From contig NZ_JARVKY010000002.1 in the NCBI RefSeq assembly GCF_029813785.1, positions 1 through 64,000 of the forward strand: DNA of 64,000 nucleotides, written 5' to 3'. Positions 10,046-18,308 of this stretch are shown one piece after another (the stretch's first letter is position 1; each line of letters starts with the position of its first letter). The position numbers were made by a program, and so were the translations under genes. This stretch comes from Streptomyces sp. DH41 (GTDB taxonomy: Bacteria > Actinomycetota > Actinomycetes > Streptomycetales > Streptomycetaceae). A model generated the notes under the pieces. The model was given only the letters and a program-made list of their open reading frames with translations, did no database searches and was not told the DNA's origin.

Positions 10046-10381
10046 ATGCACCACACCCTGATCGTCGCCCGGATGGCACCGGGCGCGGCGACGGACATCG
10101 CGAAGGTGTTCGCCGAGTCCGACAGCGGCGAGCTGCCCCACCTGGTGGGCGTCAACCGGCGCAGTCTCTTCGAGTTCGGTGACGGCGTGTACCTGCACCT
10201 CATCGAGAGTGACGCCGACCCGGCCCCCGCCATCGGCAGGCTGACCGGGCATCCGGAGTTCCGCCAGGTCAGCGAGCGGCTCGAACCGTACGTGTCGGCG
10301 TACGACCCGGCGACCTGGCGCGGGCCGAAGGACGCGATGGCGCGCTGCTTCTACCGCTGGGAGCGGACCGCCGCCGGCTGA
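10046..10381 (+). CDS. whiE-ORFVII: TcmI-type polyketide cyclase (whiE ORFVII type)
   Basis: 111 residues, ATG at 10046 with CGGAGGG upstream. It has the short dimeric alpha-beta barrel form of TcmI-family cyclases: MHHTLIVARMAPG at the start, HLVGVNRRSLFEFGDGVYLHL in the middle, and YDPATWRGPKDAMARCFYRW at the end. It is expected to close the last ring of the pigment aglycone. It is the last gene of the operon, followed at once by a strong hairpin. Confidence 0.92.
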   Translation: MHHTLIVARMAPGAATDIAKVFAESDSGELPHLVGVNRRSLFEFGDGVYLHLIESDADPAPAIGRLTGHPEFRQVSERLEPYVSAYDPATWRGPKDAMARCFYRWERTAAG

Positions 10382-10402
10382 CGGACCGCCGCCTCCCGCA
10401 CC

Positions 10403-10443
10403 GCGTCGGGGCTGCACGGGTTCATCCCGGGCAGCCCCGACGC
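10403..10443 (+). terminator. terminator of the spore pigment operon
   Basis: Perfect 13-bp stem, GCGTCGGGGCTGC at 10403-10415 and GCAGCCCCGACGC at 10431-10443, with an inner ACGGG/CCCGG continuation around the loop TTCAT. It begins 22 bases after the stop of the cyclase gene. Confidence 0.75.
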
Positions 10444-10652
10444 ACGTGTGCGCACACGACGGAACCACCTGAACGCCTCGCGGACCCTTGAGAGTGTCGA
10501 ATGGTTGTACGGATCGGCACGAACTCGCGTGTGACAAGCCACACTTCATGTCCTGTGAGGGTTTCGCACAAGCTTCCGCTTTGATCTTGGAGGTACAAAA
10601 GCACACAGGAGTCCACTGTGCGCCCCGCCGACCAGCAGAGAGGACGCACGAC

Positions 10653-11549
10653 GTGGGCCGATCCACAGCCCGCCGGTCACGCCGAAGGAACACCTCGGAG
10701 AGCGATGGCCGAGTGTCCCGTGCCCGCAGGCGGCGGCGCCGCAGAACGGGCCGGACGATCCTGGCCGTCCTGACCTTCGGAGCCGTACTGCTCGCGGGAG
10801 GCGCGGCCTTCGCGTACTGGCGGGACAGCCGGCCCCCGGCCACGGACGACCAGGTGGCCGACGTCGCCGACGCCCTGGACGCCGCCGGGACACCGTCCGG
10901 AGCGTCGAGGCCTTCCTCGTCGCCGTCGGTGAAGGCCTCCCCGTCGCCCTCTCCCTCACCTTCCCCCAGCACCATCGCCATTCCCGCGACCGGCCCGGGC
11001 ACCTTCGTCACCGCCGAGGCCGACGGTTCGACCGTGGGCACGGGAAGCCGCGTACGCCGTTACAAGGTCCTGGTCGAGGAGGGCATCGACGTCCGGGCGA
11101 GCGAGGCCGCGGCCGAGATATCGGACGTGCTCGCCCACCGCCGGGGCTGGACCCGGGACGGGACGAACTCCTTCCGGCTGGTGAGCTCCGGCTCGTTCGA
11201 CTTCGTGGTGAAGATCGCCACGCCGGGCACCGTCGACGCGATCTGCGGCCAGTGGGGCCTCGACACCGGGGGCGAGGTGAACTGCGCGGGTGAGAAGGAC
11301 GTCGTGGTGAACCTCAAGCGCTGGGTGCTGGGCTCCCCGCAGTTCGAGGGCCCGATCGGCGAGTACCGGGCACTGATCATCAACCACGAGGTCGGCCACC
11401 GCCTGGGACACAACCACGAGACCTGCCCCGGACCCGGCCTGCCGGCTCCGGCGATGATGCAGCAGATCAAGGGACTCAAGGGGTGTGTCGCCAACGCCTG
11501 GCCCTACGACGACGACGGCAACTACCTGGCCGGGCCCTCGGTCCCCTGA
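10653..11549 (+). CDS. membrane-anchored DUF3152 zinc-peptidase-like protein
   Basis: 298 residues from a GTG at 10653 with AGAGAGGA 7 bases upstream. A longer frame starts at 10488 but lacks a ribosome site. After an Arg-rich cytoplasmic segment there is one membrane helix (about residues 32-55), then a Ser/Pro spacer and the DUF3152 domain. The domain holds a zinc-protease signature HEVGHRLGHNH: ligands His245, His249 and His255 with Glu246 as catalytic base. This suggests an extracytoplasmic metallopeptidase, although family activity is not established to my knowledge. An inverted repeat GTGTG-N6-CACAC at 10529-10544 lies in the promoter region. Confidence 0.8.
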   Translation: MGRSTARRSRRRNTSESDGRVSRARRRRRRRTGRTILAVLTFGAVLLAGGAAFAYWRDSRPPATDDQVADVADALDAAGTPSGASRPSSSPSVKASPSPSPSPSPSTIAIPATGPGTFVTAEADGSTVGTGSRVRRYKVLVEEGIDVRASEAAAEISDVLAHRRGWTRDGTNSFRLVSSGSFDFVVKIATPGTVDAICGQWGLDTGGEVNCAGEKDVVVNLKRWVLGSPQFEGPIGEYRALIINHEVGHRLGHNHETCPGPGLPAPAMMQQIKGLKGCVANAWPYDDDGNYLAGPSVP

Positions 11550-11560
11550 CCACCTGTGAG

Positions 11561-11599
11561 CCTTCCGCGGACCGCCCGGCGAGGGCGTCCGGCGGAAGG
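11561..11599 (+). terminator. hairpin terminator after the DUF3152 gene
   Basis: CCTTCCGC (11561-11568) pairs with GCGGAAGG (11592-11599), with inner GCCC/GGGC pairing. It lies 12 bases after the DUF3152 stop and before the next gene at 11641. Confidence 0.6.
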
Positions 11600-11640
11600 T
11601 TGGCGGGACAGCCGACGGGGGGAGGGGTGATGATCGGCCC

Positions 11641-12075
11641 ATGACCACCACACCGCGCTTCGACCCTCGCACCCTCCTCGCGGAGAGCCGGCTCGGCGTG
11701 CTCGCGACGATCAAGTCGGACGGCCGCCCGCAGCTCTCCCCCGTCATGCCCGCCTACGACCCGGAGGCCGGCGTCATCCGCGTCTCCACCCGCGAAGGGC
11801 TGGCCAAGACCGCGAACCTGCGCCGGGACCCGCGGGCCGCCCTGGAGGTGACCGCCCCGGACGGCAGGTCCTGGGCCACCGCCGAGGGCGTCGTGACCCT
11901 CACCGGTCCGGGCCTCGACCCGCACGGGCCGGAGGTCGGGGCGCTGGTGGAGTACTACCGGGCCGCCGCCGGTGAACACCCGGACTGGGACGAGTACCGG
12001 ATGACGATGGTGTCCGAGCGCCGGGTGCTGCTCACGATGACGGTCGAGCACGTCTACGGGGCCGATCTCGGCTGA
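11641..12075 (+). CDS. pyridoxamine 5'-phosphate oxidase-fold oxidoreductase, F420/flavin type
   Basis: 144 residues, ATG at 11641 after a GGGGGGAGGGG stretch. The sequence follows the split-barrel pattern of small FDOR-B / PPOX-class enzymes: a LGVLATIKSDGRPQLSPV strand pair, then RVSTREGLAKTANLRRDPRAAL, and a C-terminal MTMVSERRVLLTM. Such proteins bind F420 or FMN and reduce varied substrates; the actual substrate cannot be read from the sequence. It is a single gene with its own ribosome binding site. Confidence 0.82.
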   Translation: MTTTPRFDPRTLLAESRLGVLATIKSDGRPQLSPVMPAYDPEAGVIRVSTREGLAKTANLRRDPRAALEVTAPDGRSWATAEGVVTLTGPGLDPHGPEVGALVEYYRAAAGEHPDWDEYRMTMVSERRVLLTMTVEHVYGADLG

Positions 12076-12202
12076 AGCCAAGTCATGTGCCCGAGCGGTG
12101 ATAGATACGCCCGCCGTTTACGTACCTCCTGGCGAACGAGCACGAGTACCGGTTACGAGGACGACTCTTCGGCGAGTCTCTCGCATCGCCCCTGGAGGCA
12201 CC

Positions 12203-12949
12203 ATGCGCCTGTCCCGCAACAGGATCGGAGTCGTCGTCCTGTTCGGTGTGATGACCCTGACCCTCACCGCTCTGGCCTTCCCGGCCATGCTCGGTCTGGA
12301 GAGGCCCGACGGTGACCAGGACCGTGTCGTCGCGAGCACCGAGTTCGGGCCGCTCACGGAGGCCGACCGCGACTTCGTGGTCAAGGTACGGGCCGCCGGG
12401 CTGTGGGAGTACCCGCTGGGCGAGATGGTGATGGAACGCGGTACGTCGAAGGCGATGAAGACCGCGGGCGAGCATCTGGTCGTCGGTCACGCCGGGCTGG
12501 ACGCGATGTGCCGCGAGATCTCCCCCGAGCTGGGCATCACGCTGCCCAACCGGGCCTCCCCCCAGCAGGAGGGTTTCGTGGCGACGGTGGACGCCAAGAG
12601 CGGCAAGGAGTTCGACTCGTCGGCGGTCAACATCATGCGGGTGACCCACGGCCAGATCTTCCCGGCGATCGCCGGTATCCGGGCCACCACCAAGAACACG
12701 CTCGTGCGGCAGTTGGCCGACCTGGCCAACGACACCGTCCTGGACCACATCACGGTGCTGGAGAAGACCGGGCTGGTCGAGTACGACGAGGTCACCTTCC
12801 AGCAGACCGGTCCGGCGAAGCTGCCGAGGGAGAAGGTCACCCCGCCCCCGCCGCAGCCGGGAGAGCGGGTGCTCGTGCTCAAGCCCCGGCCCGACCTGAA
12901 CGTGAACACGGCCTCCCCGACGCCCGCTCCCTCGCCGGCGGCCCCCTGA
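12203..12949 (+). CDS. exported DUF4142 (ferritin-like) protein
   Basis: 248 residues from the ATG at 12203, with TGGAGGC 6 bases upstream; an upstream frame from 12098 is unlikely. Residues 7-30 form a signal or membrane anchor. The DUF4142 domain follows (LTEADRDFVVKVRAAGLWEYPLGE to LVVGHAGLD), a predicted four-helix, ferritin-like fold usually found outside the cytoplasm. The tail from about 215 is Pro/Thr-rich. Function is unknown. It converges with a MarR regulator gene 22 bp away. Confidence 0.8.
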   Translation: MRLSRNRIGVVVLFGVMTLTLTALAFPAMLGLERPDGDQDRVVASTEFGPLTEADRDFVVKVRAAGLWEYPLGEMVMERGTSKAMKTAGEHLVVGHAGLDAMCREISPELGITLPNRASPQQEGFVATVDAKSGKEFDSSAVNIMRVTHGQIFPAIAGIRATTKNTLVRQLADLANDTVLDHITVLEKTGLVEYDEVTFQQTGPAKLPREKVTPPPPQPGERVLVLKPRPDLNVNTASPTPAPSPAAP

Positions 12950-12971
12950 CGCGCCGTGCCCCCTGAACGCG

Positions 12972-13508
12972 TCAGGCGTCGCGGGCCGCTGTGACGTCCG
13001 CGGCCCAGCCCAGCGGGTGCGGCTGGGGGTCGTCCGGTGCCGGGGCGAGGGGCTCGCCGCCCGCCTCGCTGAAGGCGGTGAGCGCCTCGACGAGCGCCGC
13101 CCGCTGACGGGGCTCGAGCCGTTCGACGATCGCGGCGATCTCGGCACGGCGCCGGGCGCTGACGTTCTCGACGGTGCGCCGGCCCTCGTCGGTGAGCCGG
13201 AGAAGGGTCTCGCGCCGGTTGTCGGGATTGGTCTGCCGGTCGGCGAGACCGGCCGCGATCAGCCGGTCGACCATGCGCATCGCCGTGGACGGGGCGACCT
13301 GGAGGTGGTCGGCGAGCGCGACCAGCTTGGTGGCGCCCCTGGTCGCGAGCACCATCAGCATCCGGAACTGGGGCAGCGTCACCCGCTCCTCCACCTCGGC
13401 GAGCGACCTCGCGGAGACGGCCACCAGCAGTCGTGACGCGGCCAGTACGGCCCTGGTGACCGCGTCGACATCGTCCAGGCCCCCGACGGGCATCTCACGC
13501 TCCGGCAT
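12972..13508 (-). CDS. MarR-family transcriptional regulator
   Basis: 178 residues, ATG at 13508 with AAAGGA upstream. The winged helix is clear: ATKLVALADHLQVAPSTAMRMVDRLIAAGLADR, followed by the wing NRRETLLRLTDEGRR. Flanking helices for dimerisation are present at both ends. Ligand and targets are unknown. It is divergent from the membrane protein gene at 13942 across 433 bp, so either could be its target. Confidence 0.88.
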   Translation of the reverse strand: MPEREMPVGGLDDVDAVTRAVLAASRLLVAVSARSLAEVEERVTLPQFRMLMVLATRGATKLVALADHLQVAPSTAMRMVDRLIAAGLADRQTNPDNRRETLLRLTDEGRRTVENVSARRRAEIAAIVERLEPRQRAALVEALTAFSEAGGEPLAPAPDDPQPHPLGWAADVTAARDA

Positions 13509-13824
13509 GGGTCCTTTCTACCGTGCCGTAGTTCCTGCTCATCCACCTGATCGCGAGTCGGTGGGGCAGCCCCGGTGACCGGACCGGCGCGACGGGAGCG
13601 GCGACCACCGCCGGTCCGCCCTTCCCTGTACAAAGGTGGACGCGGAAGTCGGTTCTCGTCCCGGAAAGCGCGTCAGCGGCGCAGGACGGTCGTCCGGTTC
13701 GGCAACCGCCACCCGGGAACGGACCGGCGCCTTCGCGCGTTCGTCGGATGGGCGGTGCGTGCTGCTCGTGCGGTGGGCGTGCGGTGGGTCGAAGGAAGCG
13801 CACGGGGACCCTGGTGATCTCTTT

Positions 13825-13837
13825 TTGCACTGTGCAA
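13825..13837. promoter_or_regulatory. 13-bp palindrome TTGCAC-T-GTGCAA, candidate operator
   Basis: Perfect inverted repeat with a single central base, in the 433-bp gap between the MarR gene (starts 13508) and the gene at 13942, about 105 bp before the latter. It is AT-richer than its surroundings and looks like a protein binding site. I see no gene in the rest of this gap; several ORFs run through it but lack ribosome sites. Confidence 0.4.
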
Positions 13838-13941
13838 TGATCCGATGGGTGACCGGCCCGCGACCGTGTGGCGTACGGCGCCCGGGAGTGACACCGGCAC
13901 CTGCCGCCGTACGGGCCGAAGAAGAGAGGAAGAGCGGGACC

Positions 13942-14541
13942 ATGACCGCTTCCGGGCCGGACAGCGGCGCCACGCCCGACGAGCCGGACGGTACGCCGTC
14001 CGTGCCGGAGTACGTCTGGCGGCAGTTCCTGGACGACGACGAGCGCGCCATCCGCGCCTCCGCCCCGAGGGAACCGGCCGCACGGGACCGGACACCCGGC
14101 TGGCGCCCCCTGCCTCCGGACAGCACGGACAGTACGGGCGGCACTGACGGCACGGGCAGCACGGGCAGCACGGGCACGAAGACGTCCGCGGGACGTCCGT
14201 CCGACGTGGTCGGCGAGCCGTGGCATCCGGAGGATCCGTGGACCGGCCCGGCCTGGCGGGAGCTGGGCGGCCGCGCACGGATCCGGCGGGTCGGCCGGGT
14301 GATCGGCACGGCCGCGGCGGTCGCCCTCGCCCTGACCGCGTGGTCGCAGCTGTCCACCGGGACCGGCACCCCGGGCGGCGGACCGGCCGACACGATCGGG
14401 CGACACCTGGAGGAGAGCCCCGTCCTGCCCACCGCCGCCTCCCTCGCCCCGACGGCCTCCGGCGAGGCGAGCCCCGCGGTCTTCGAACCCGCCCCGTCCG
14501 TGATCCCCCGGGCGTCCTACTCCTCCTGGACATTCGACTGA
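13942..14541 (+). CDS. single-pass membrane protein of unknown function
   Basis: 199 residues, ATG at 13942 with GAGAGGAAG about 10 bases upstream. The cytoplasmic part holds an acidic stretch (VPEYVWRQFLDDDERAIRAS) that looks like a conserved actinobacterial motif. A Ser/Thr/Gly repeat region (STDSTGGTDGTGSTGSTG) follows. A membrane helix lies at about 116-136 and a short Ala/Ser/Pro extracellular tail ends in SSWTFD. No enzyme motif is seen. It converges on the ku gene with only 42 bp between stops. Confidence 0.65.
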   Translation: MTASGPDSGATPDEPDGTPSVPEYVWRQFLDDDERAIRASAPREPAARDRTPGWRPLPPDSTDSTGGTDGTGSTGSTGTKTSAGRPSDVVGEPWHPEDPWTGPAWRELGGRARIRRVGRVIGTAAAVALALTAWSQLSTGTGTPGGGPADTIGRHLEESPVLPTAASLAPTASGEASPAVFEPAPSVIPRASYSSWTFD

Positions 14542-14583
14542 GCGTCTGTTCAGCCCGTCCCTCTCTCGCCTCGCCGGGTGACG

Positions 14584-15741
14584 TCAGGCGCTGCGCTTGC
14601 GGGACGCCGTCTTCCTGGCGGTGCTCTTGCCGGCACCCGTCGACCTTTCGCCGGTGCTCTTGCCGGCGCCCGTCGCCTTTTCGGCGGTGCTCCTCGCCGC
14701 ACTCCTCTCCGCGGGCTGAGCGGACTTCGCCGCCCTCTTCTTCGCGGTCGGCTTCTTCGCCACCGGCTTCTTCTCCGTCGCCTTCCTCCCGTCGGCCTCC
14801 TTCGCCGCTGTCTTCTTCGCCGTCGTCTTCTTCGCCGTCGTCTTCTTCGCCGTCGTCGACGTCGACTTCTTGCCGCCGGTTTCCTTCGGCGTCCACCGGG
14901 ACGACGCCCCGCGCCGCGGCAGCGTCCTGACCTCGGCCTCCTCGGCAGGGCCGGACGTCTCCCCGCCGCGGGACTCCCGGGCCACCCGCACGCTGTTCTC
15001 CAGCGCGGCCATCAGGTCGAGCACCTTCCCGGGCGGTGCCGCCTCGGGGGCCTGAGGGGGCGTCTCGCCGGCGGCCTTCGCGGCGACGACCTCCTCCAGG
15101 GCCTCGCGGTACTCGTCGTGCAGGTCGTCCAGGTCGATCTCACCGAGCGTGGCCATCAAGGCGTCCGCGAGGTCCAGCTCCTGGTCGCGGACGGTGACAC
15201 CGGCGTCCGGGGCGACGACCTCGGGGGCGCGCACCTCGTCCGGCCAGAGCAGGCCGTGCATCGCGATGGCATCGCCGACGACCCGGAGCATGCCGAGGCG
15301 TTCACGGCCCCGCAGCGCGAACTTGGCGATGGCGACCCGGTTGCTGCGCCCCAGCGCCTCGCGCAACAGCGTGTACGGCTTGGCGGCGGGGGCGCCGCTC
15401 GCCGCCAGGTAGTACGCGGAGCCCATCTGGAGCGGGTCGACGCGCTCCTCGGGTACGAAGGCCACGATCTCGATCGTCCGCGCGGTCGGGACCGGCAGCC
15501 GGGCCAGGTCCTCGTCGGTGATCGGGATCATGGAACCGTCGGCGTCCTCGTAGGCCTTGCCGATCTCGTCCTGGCCGACCTCGCGGTCCTCCAGCTCGCA
15601 GACCTTGCGGTAGCGGATGCGACCGCCGTCCTCCGTGTGGATCTGGCGGAAGGAGACCGAGTGGCTCTCCGTCGCGTTGATCAGCTTGACCGGGATGCTG
15701 ACCAAACCGAAGGAGATCGCGCCGTTCCAGATGGATCGCAC
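14584..15741 (-). CDS. ku: Ku protein for non-homologous end joining
   Basis: 385 residues from the GTG at 15741, chosen because GGAAAGG lies 9 bases upstream and the protein then begins with the family's usual RSIWNGAISFGLVSIPVKL; a GTG three codons earlier (15750) is possible. The core Ku beta-barrel spans about residues 1-255. The last about 110 residues are a Lys/Ala/Thr-rich basic tail (repeated KKTTAKK, KKPTAKK units) as found in many Streptomyces Ku proteins, likely aiding DNA binding. Ku binds broken DNA ends as a homodimer and recruits LigD activities. The divergent neighbour is a LigD-type polymerase. Confidence 0.95.
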   Translation of the reverse strand: MRSIWNGAISFGLVSIPVKLINATESHSVSFRQIHTEDGGRIRYRKVCELEDREVGQDEIGKAYEDADGSMIPITDEDLARLPVPTARTIEIVAFVPEERVDPLQMGSAYYLAASGAPAAKPYTLLREALGRSNRVAIAKFALRGRERLGMLRVVGDAIAMHGLLWPDEVRAPEVVAPDAGVTVRDQELDLADALMATLGEIDLDDLHDEYREALEEVVAAKAAGETPPQAPEAAPPGKVLDLMAALENSVRVARESRGGETSGPAEEAEVRTLPRRGASSRWTPKETGGKKSTSTTAKKTTAKKTTAKKTAAKEADGRKATEKKPVAKKPTAKKRAAKSAQPAERSAARSTAEKATGAGKSTGERSTGAGKSTARKTASRKRSA

Positions 15742-15802
15742 GTGCAGCACCCTTTCCAGTCGGTCGAATGCTGGATGCCCGTCGGGCGGTTTGTCCGCGT
15801 TT

Positions 15803-15817
15803 CATGAGATTCTCATG
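15803..15817. promoter_or_regulatory. perfect 15-bp palindrome between ku and the LigD polymerase gene
   Basis: CATGAGA-T-TCTCATG lies 2 bases before the ATG of the polymerase gene, where a ribosome binding site would normally be, and 62 bp before the ku start on the other strand. No SD-like sequence precedes the polymerase ATG, so the message may be leaderless with the palindrome near the transcription start. A bound repressor here would block that gene; this is inference. Confidence 0.5.
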
Positions 15818-15819
15818 GT

Positions 15820-16701
15820 ATGGCGCCTATCACAGAGGTGGAGGGGCGACGGATCGCCCTCAGCAACCTGGACAAGGTGCTGTATCCGGCGACCGGCCTC
15901 ACCAAGGGCGAGCTGCTGCACTACTACGCGACGACCGCGGAGGTGCTGCTGCCGCACCTGCGGGACCGTCCGGTCTCCTTCCTGAGATATCCGGACGGTC
16001 CGGACGGCCAGGTGTTCTTCACCAAGAACGTGCCGCCGGGTACGCCCGACTGGGTCACCACGGCCGAGGTGCCCCGGTCGGAGGGCCCGGCGCGGATGGT
16101 GCTGGTGCAGGACCTGGCGAGCCTGATGTGGGCCGCGAACCTGGTGACCGAGTTCCACACGCACCAGTGGACCGCGGACGATCCCGACGAGGCCGACCGG
16201 TTGGTGTTCGACCTCGACCCCGGGCCGCCCGCGACCGTCGTGCACTGCTGCGAGGTCGCGCTGTGGCTGCGGGAGCGGCTGGCGGCGGACGGGATCGAGG
16301 CGTACGCCAAGACGTCCGGGGCGAAGGGGCTGCACCTGCTGGCCGGGGTGCGCGGGTCGTCGTCGGAACGGGTGTCGGAGTACGCGAAGACGCTGGCCAT
16401 GGAGGCGGAGCGGGCGCTGCCGCGGCTGGTGGTGCACCGGATGACGCGCAGTCTGCGGCCGGGGAAGGTGTTCGTCGACTGGAGCCAGAACGCCGCCCGC
16501 AAGACCACGGCCACTCCTTACACGATGCGGGCCCGTTCCGAGCCGGCGGTCTCCACGCCGGTGACGTGGGACGAGGTGGCCGGGTGCCGGCGGGCGGAGC
16601 AGTTCGTCTTCCGGGCGGGAGACGTCGGACCGCGGGTGCGGGACTACGGCGACCTGCTGGCACCGCTGTTCGAACGGCGGCGGGCGGCACCGCTGCCCTG
16701 A
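15820..16701 (+). CDS. LigD-type polymerase/primase (PolDom) for NHEJ
   Basis: 293 residues. The protein is the stand-alone archaeo-eukaryotic primase-type polymerase domain of LigD: LSNLDKVLYP near the N-terminus, NVPPGTPDW, the catalytic acidic pair in LVFDLDPGP (about 128-136), KTSGAKGLH with the conserved Ser/Gly loop, and DWSQNAARKTT near 230. It fills gaps and adds nucleotides at ends held by Ku. No ligase or nuclease domain is attached, so an ATP-dependent ligase must be encoded elsewhere. The start ATG has no clear SD. Confidence 0.93.
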   Translation: MAPITEVEGRRIALSNLDKVLYPATGLTKGELLHYYATTAEVLLPHLRDRPVSFLRYPDGPDGQVFFTKNVPPGTPDWVTTAEVPRSEGPARMVLVQDLASLMWAANLVTEFHTHQWTADDPDEADRLVFDLDPGPPATVVHCCEVALWLRERLAADGIEAYAKTSGAKGLHLLAGVRGSSSERVSEYAKTLAMEAERALPRLVVHRMTRSLRPGKVFVDWSQNAARKTTATPYTMRARSEPAVSTPVTWDEVAGCRRAEQFVFRAGDVGPRVRDYGDLLAPLFERRRAAPLP

Positions 16702-16777
16702 CCCGCGACCGTCCTGACCCGCGACCGTCCTGGCCCGCGACCGTCCTGACCCATGACCGCCCTCAGCCGCGACCGCT
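16698..16777. repeat. five 16-bp imperfect tandem repeats between convergent genes
   Basis: Units start at 16698, 16714, 16730, 16746 and 16762; the first two are identical (CTGACCCGCGACCGTC) and the others drift. The array begins in the last codons of the polymerase gene, includes its stop codon, and ends 2 bp before the stop of the convergent NERD gene. No hairpin is visible, so it is probably a slippage product. Confidence 0.7.
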
Positions 16778-16778
16778 C

Positions 16779-17585
16779 TCAGACGCGCGTCCAGGTGGCG
16801 CGGTCGCGGGCCATGGCGTGCAGGGCCTCCACGTCCGCCGGTTTGAGCACCCCGCCCGGGCGTGCCAGGCCGGGCAGTTCCTCGTCCGTGAGGACGCGGA
16901 CCGAACGGGGCGGGGCCGTGACGACCACGTGTGCCGGGCCGACGAGGACGAGGACGGGGTGGACCTCGGCCGTCAGGGCGTAGGAGGCCCGGTCGGCGTC
17001 GGCGCGGACCCGGCGCAGCAGCGGAAGCGGTTCGCGGCGGCCCAGCGCGACCAGGGGGTCGGTGATCTGGACGCGCTGCCTGCGGGCGGGCAGCGCGTGG
17101 ACGGCGTAGAGGCCACCGGGGCCGATCAGCAGGTGGTGGACGCGGTCGCCGCCGGGCAGCGGGACGGAGTGCAGGGTGTGCCAGCCGGCTCCGTCGAGGC
17201 GGTCCAGGGCCGCCCCCGCCGCCTGCTCGGCCGCCAGCGCCCGGCGACGCGGATCGGCCCGGCGCAGCCGGTGCGCCGGACCGGGGTCACGCTCCAGGGC
17301 GACCAGGAGTGCCTCGCCGGGCCGGTTGGGGGCCAGGTCGTCGTCCGGGTGGAGGGAGAGCCGGGCCAGCTCGGCGGGGGTCGGGACCGGGGGCGGGCCG
17401 ACCGTGACGGGGCCGGTGAGGAAGGGGCCCAGGGCTTGGAGGACCTCGTCCTCGCGGTCGTCGCTGAGCAGGTTGACCCGTGCGGTCTCACGGTCGTACC
17501 AGGCGACGTTCCCGCCGTCCGGGAGGCAGACGTACAGCCGTTCCTGACCGTGCCGCCAGGTCGGTACGACGCGCAGTCCCTTCAT
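16779..17585 (-). CDS. NERD-domain (nuclease-related) protein
   Basis: 268 residues from the ATG at 17585 with GGGGTG 6 bases upstream; an ATG two codons earlier is too close to that site. The C-terminal half (about 130-230) shows the NERD pattern: WHTLHSVPLPGGDRVHHLLIGPGGLYAVHAL, matching the hllvgp.GvfvIdsK strand order, though the usual catalytic Lys is replaced. The N-terminal half is beta-rich and unassigned. The family is distantly related to restriction-enzyme folds, but activity of this member is unproven. Confidence 0.7.
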   Translation of the reverse strand: MKGLRVVPTWRHGQERLYVCLPDGGNVAWYDRETARVNLLSDDREDEVLQALGPFLTGPVTVGPPPVPTPAELARLSLHPDDDLAPNRPGEALLVALERDPGPAHRLRRADPRRRALAAEQAAGAALDRLDGAGWHTLHSVPLPGGDRVHHLLIGPGGLYAVHALPARRQRVQITDPLVALGRREPLPLLRRVRADADRASYALTAEVHPVLVLVGPAHVVVTAPPRSVRVLTDEELPGLARPGGVLKPADVEALHAMARDRATWTRV

Positions 17586-17692
17586 GCCCATCACCCCACG
17601 ACCATGGGAACAGGCGGGGTGCTGCGGGGGCAAGAACCCGGCTACCTTTGAGGGCGGTCGGACAGACCTTCGGACGGGGTGGGGAGGCGCTG

Positions 17693-18199
17693 GTGCGTAC
17701 CCGTGGGAAGGGAGCGGACGTGCCGGCTCCGGGCCGGCCGTGGGACGAGATCGTGCCGGGGCTGTGGATGGGCGGGCACGAGTTCGAGCGGCAGGCCGGA
17801 GAGCGGGAGCTCGCCGTCGTACGGGACGAGTTCGATCTCGTGCAGACCCTGCTCCGACTGCCCGGACACGGGCCGGACGAAGGTGTCGAGCACCATGTGT
17901 GGCCGATCCCCGACGGGCCCCTCGACGGCACCCAGCTCGCCGGTGTCATCCGGCTCGCGGAGGCCGCGGGCGAGGCGCTGGACAGGGGCCGCAAGGTCCT
18001 CGTTCGCTGTTACCACGGGTACAACCGTTCCGGCCTCGTCGTCGCGCACACGCTCGTACGCCGGGGCGGTACGGCCGAGGAGGCGGTGCGGCTGATCCGT
18101 GCCCGGCGCTCGCGGTGGGCACTGCACAACGACCTGTTCGTCGAGTACCTGCGGGCCGGTCTGGACACCGCACGGCTGCTGGAGGAGCTGGCCGAGTAG
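17693..18199 (+). CDS. protein-tyrosine/dual-specificity phosphatase
   Basis: 168 residues from a GTG at 17693 with GGGGAGG 6 bases upstream; a GTG at 17720 with its own AAGGGAG is an alternative. The phosphatase signature CX5R is present as Cys106 ... Arg112 in VRCYHGYNRSGLV. The general-acid Asp is probably in PIPDGP near residue 73. The compact length fits the cyclin-like or DSP group of cytosolic tyrosine phosphatases. It stands alone; the substrate is unknown. Confidence 0.85.
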   Translation: MRTRGKGADVPAPGRPWDEIVPGLWMGGHEFERQAGERELAVVRDEFDLVQTLLRLPGHGPDEGVEHHVWPIPDGPLDGTQLAGVIRLAEAAGEALDRGRKVLVRCYHGYNRSGLVVAHTLVRRGGTAEEAVRLIRARRSRWALHNDLFVEYLRAGLDTARLLEELAE

Positions 18200-18308
18200 C
18201 CCGGCCCCCCGCCACGCGGGCAAAATGGACTTCCGTCCGAATAGGGTGTAGCGGATCACCGATTCCGATCACCTGATGTCACTGGACGACCGAACCCCCA
18301 GGAGTGCA

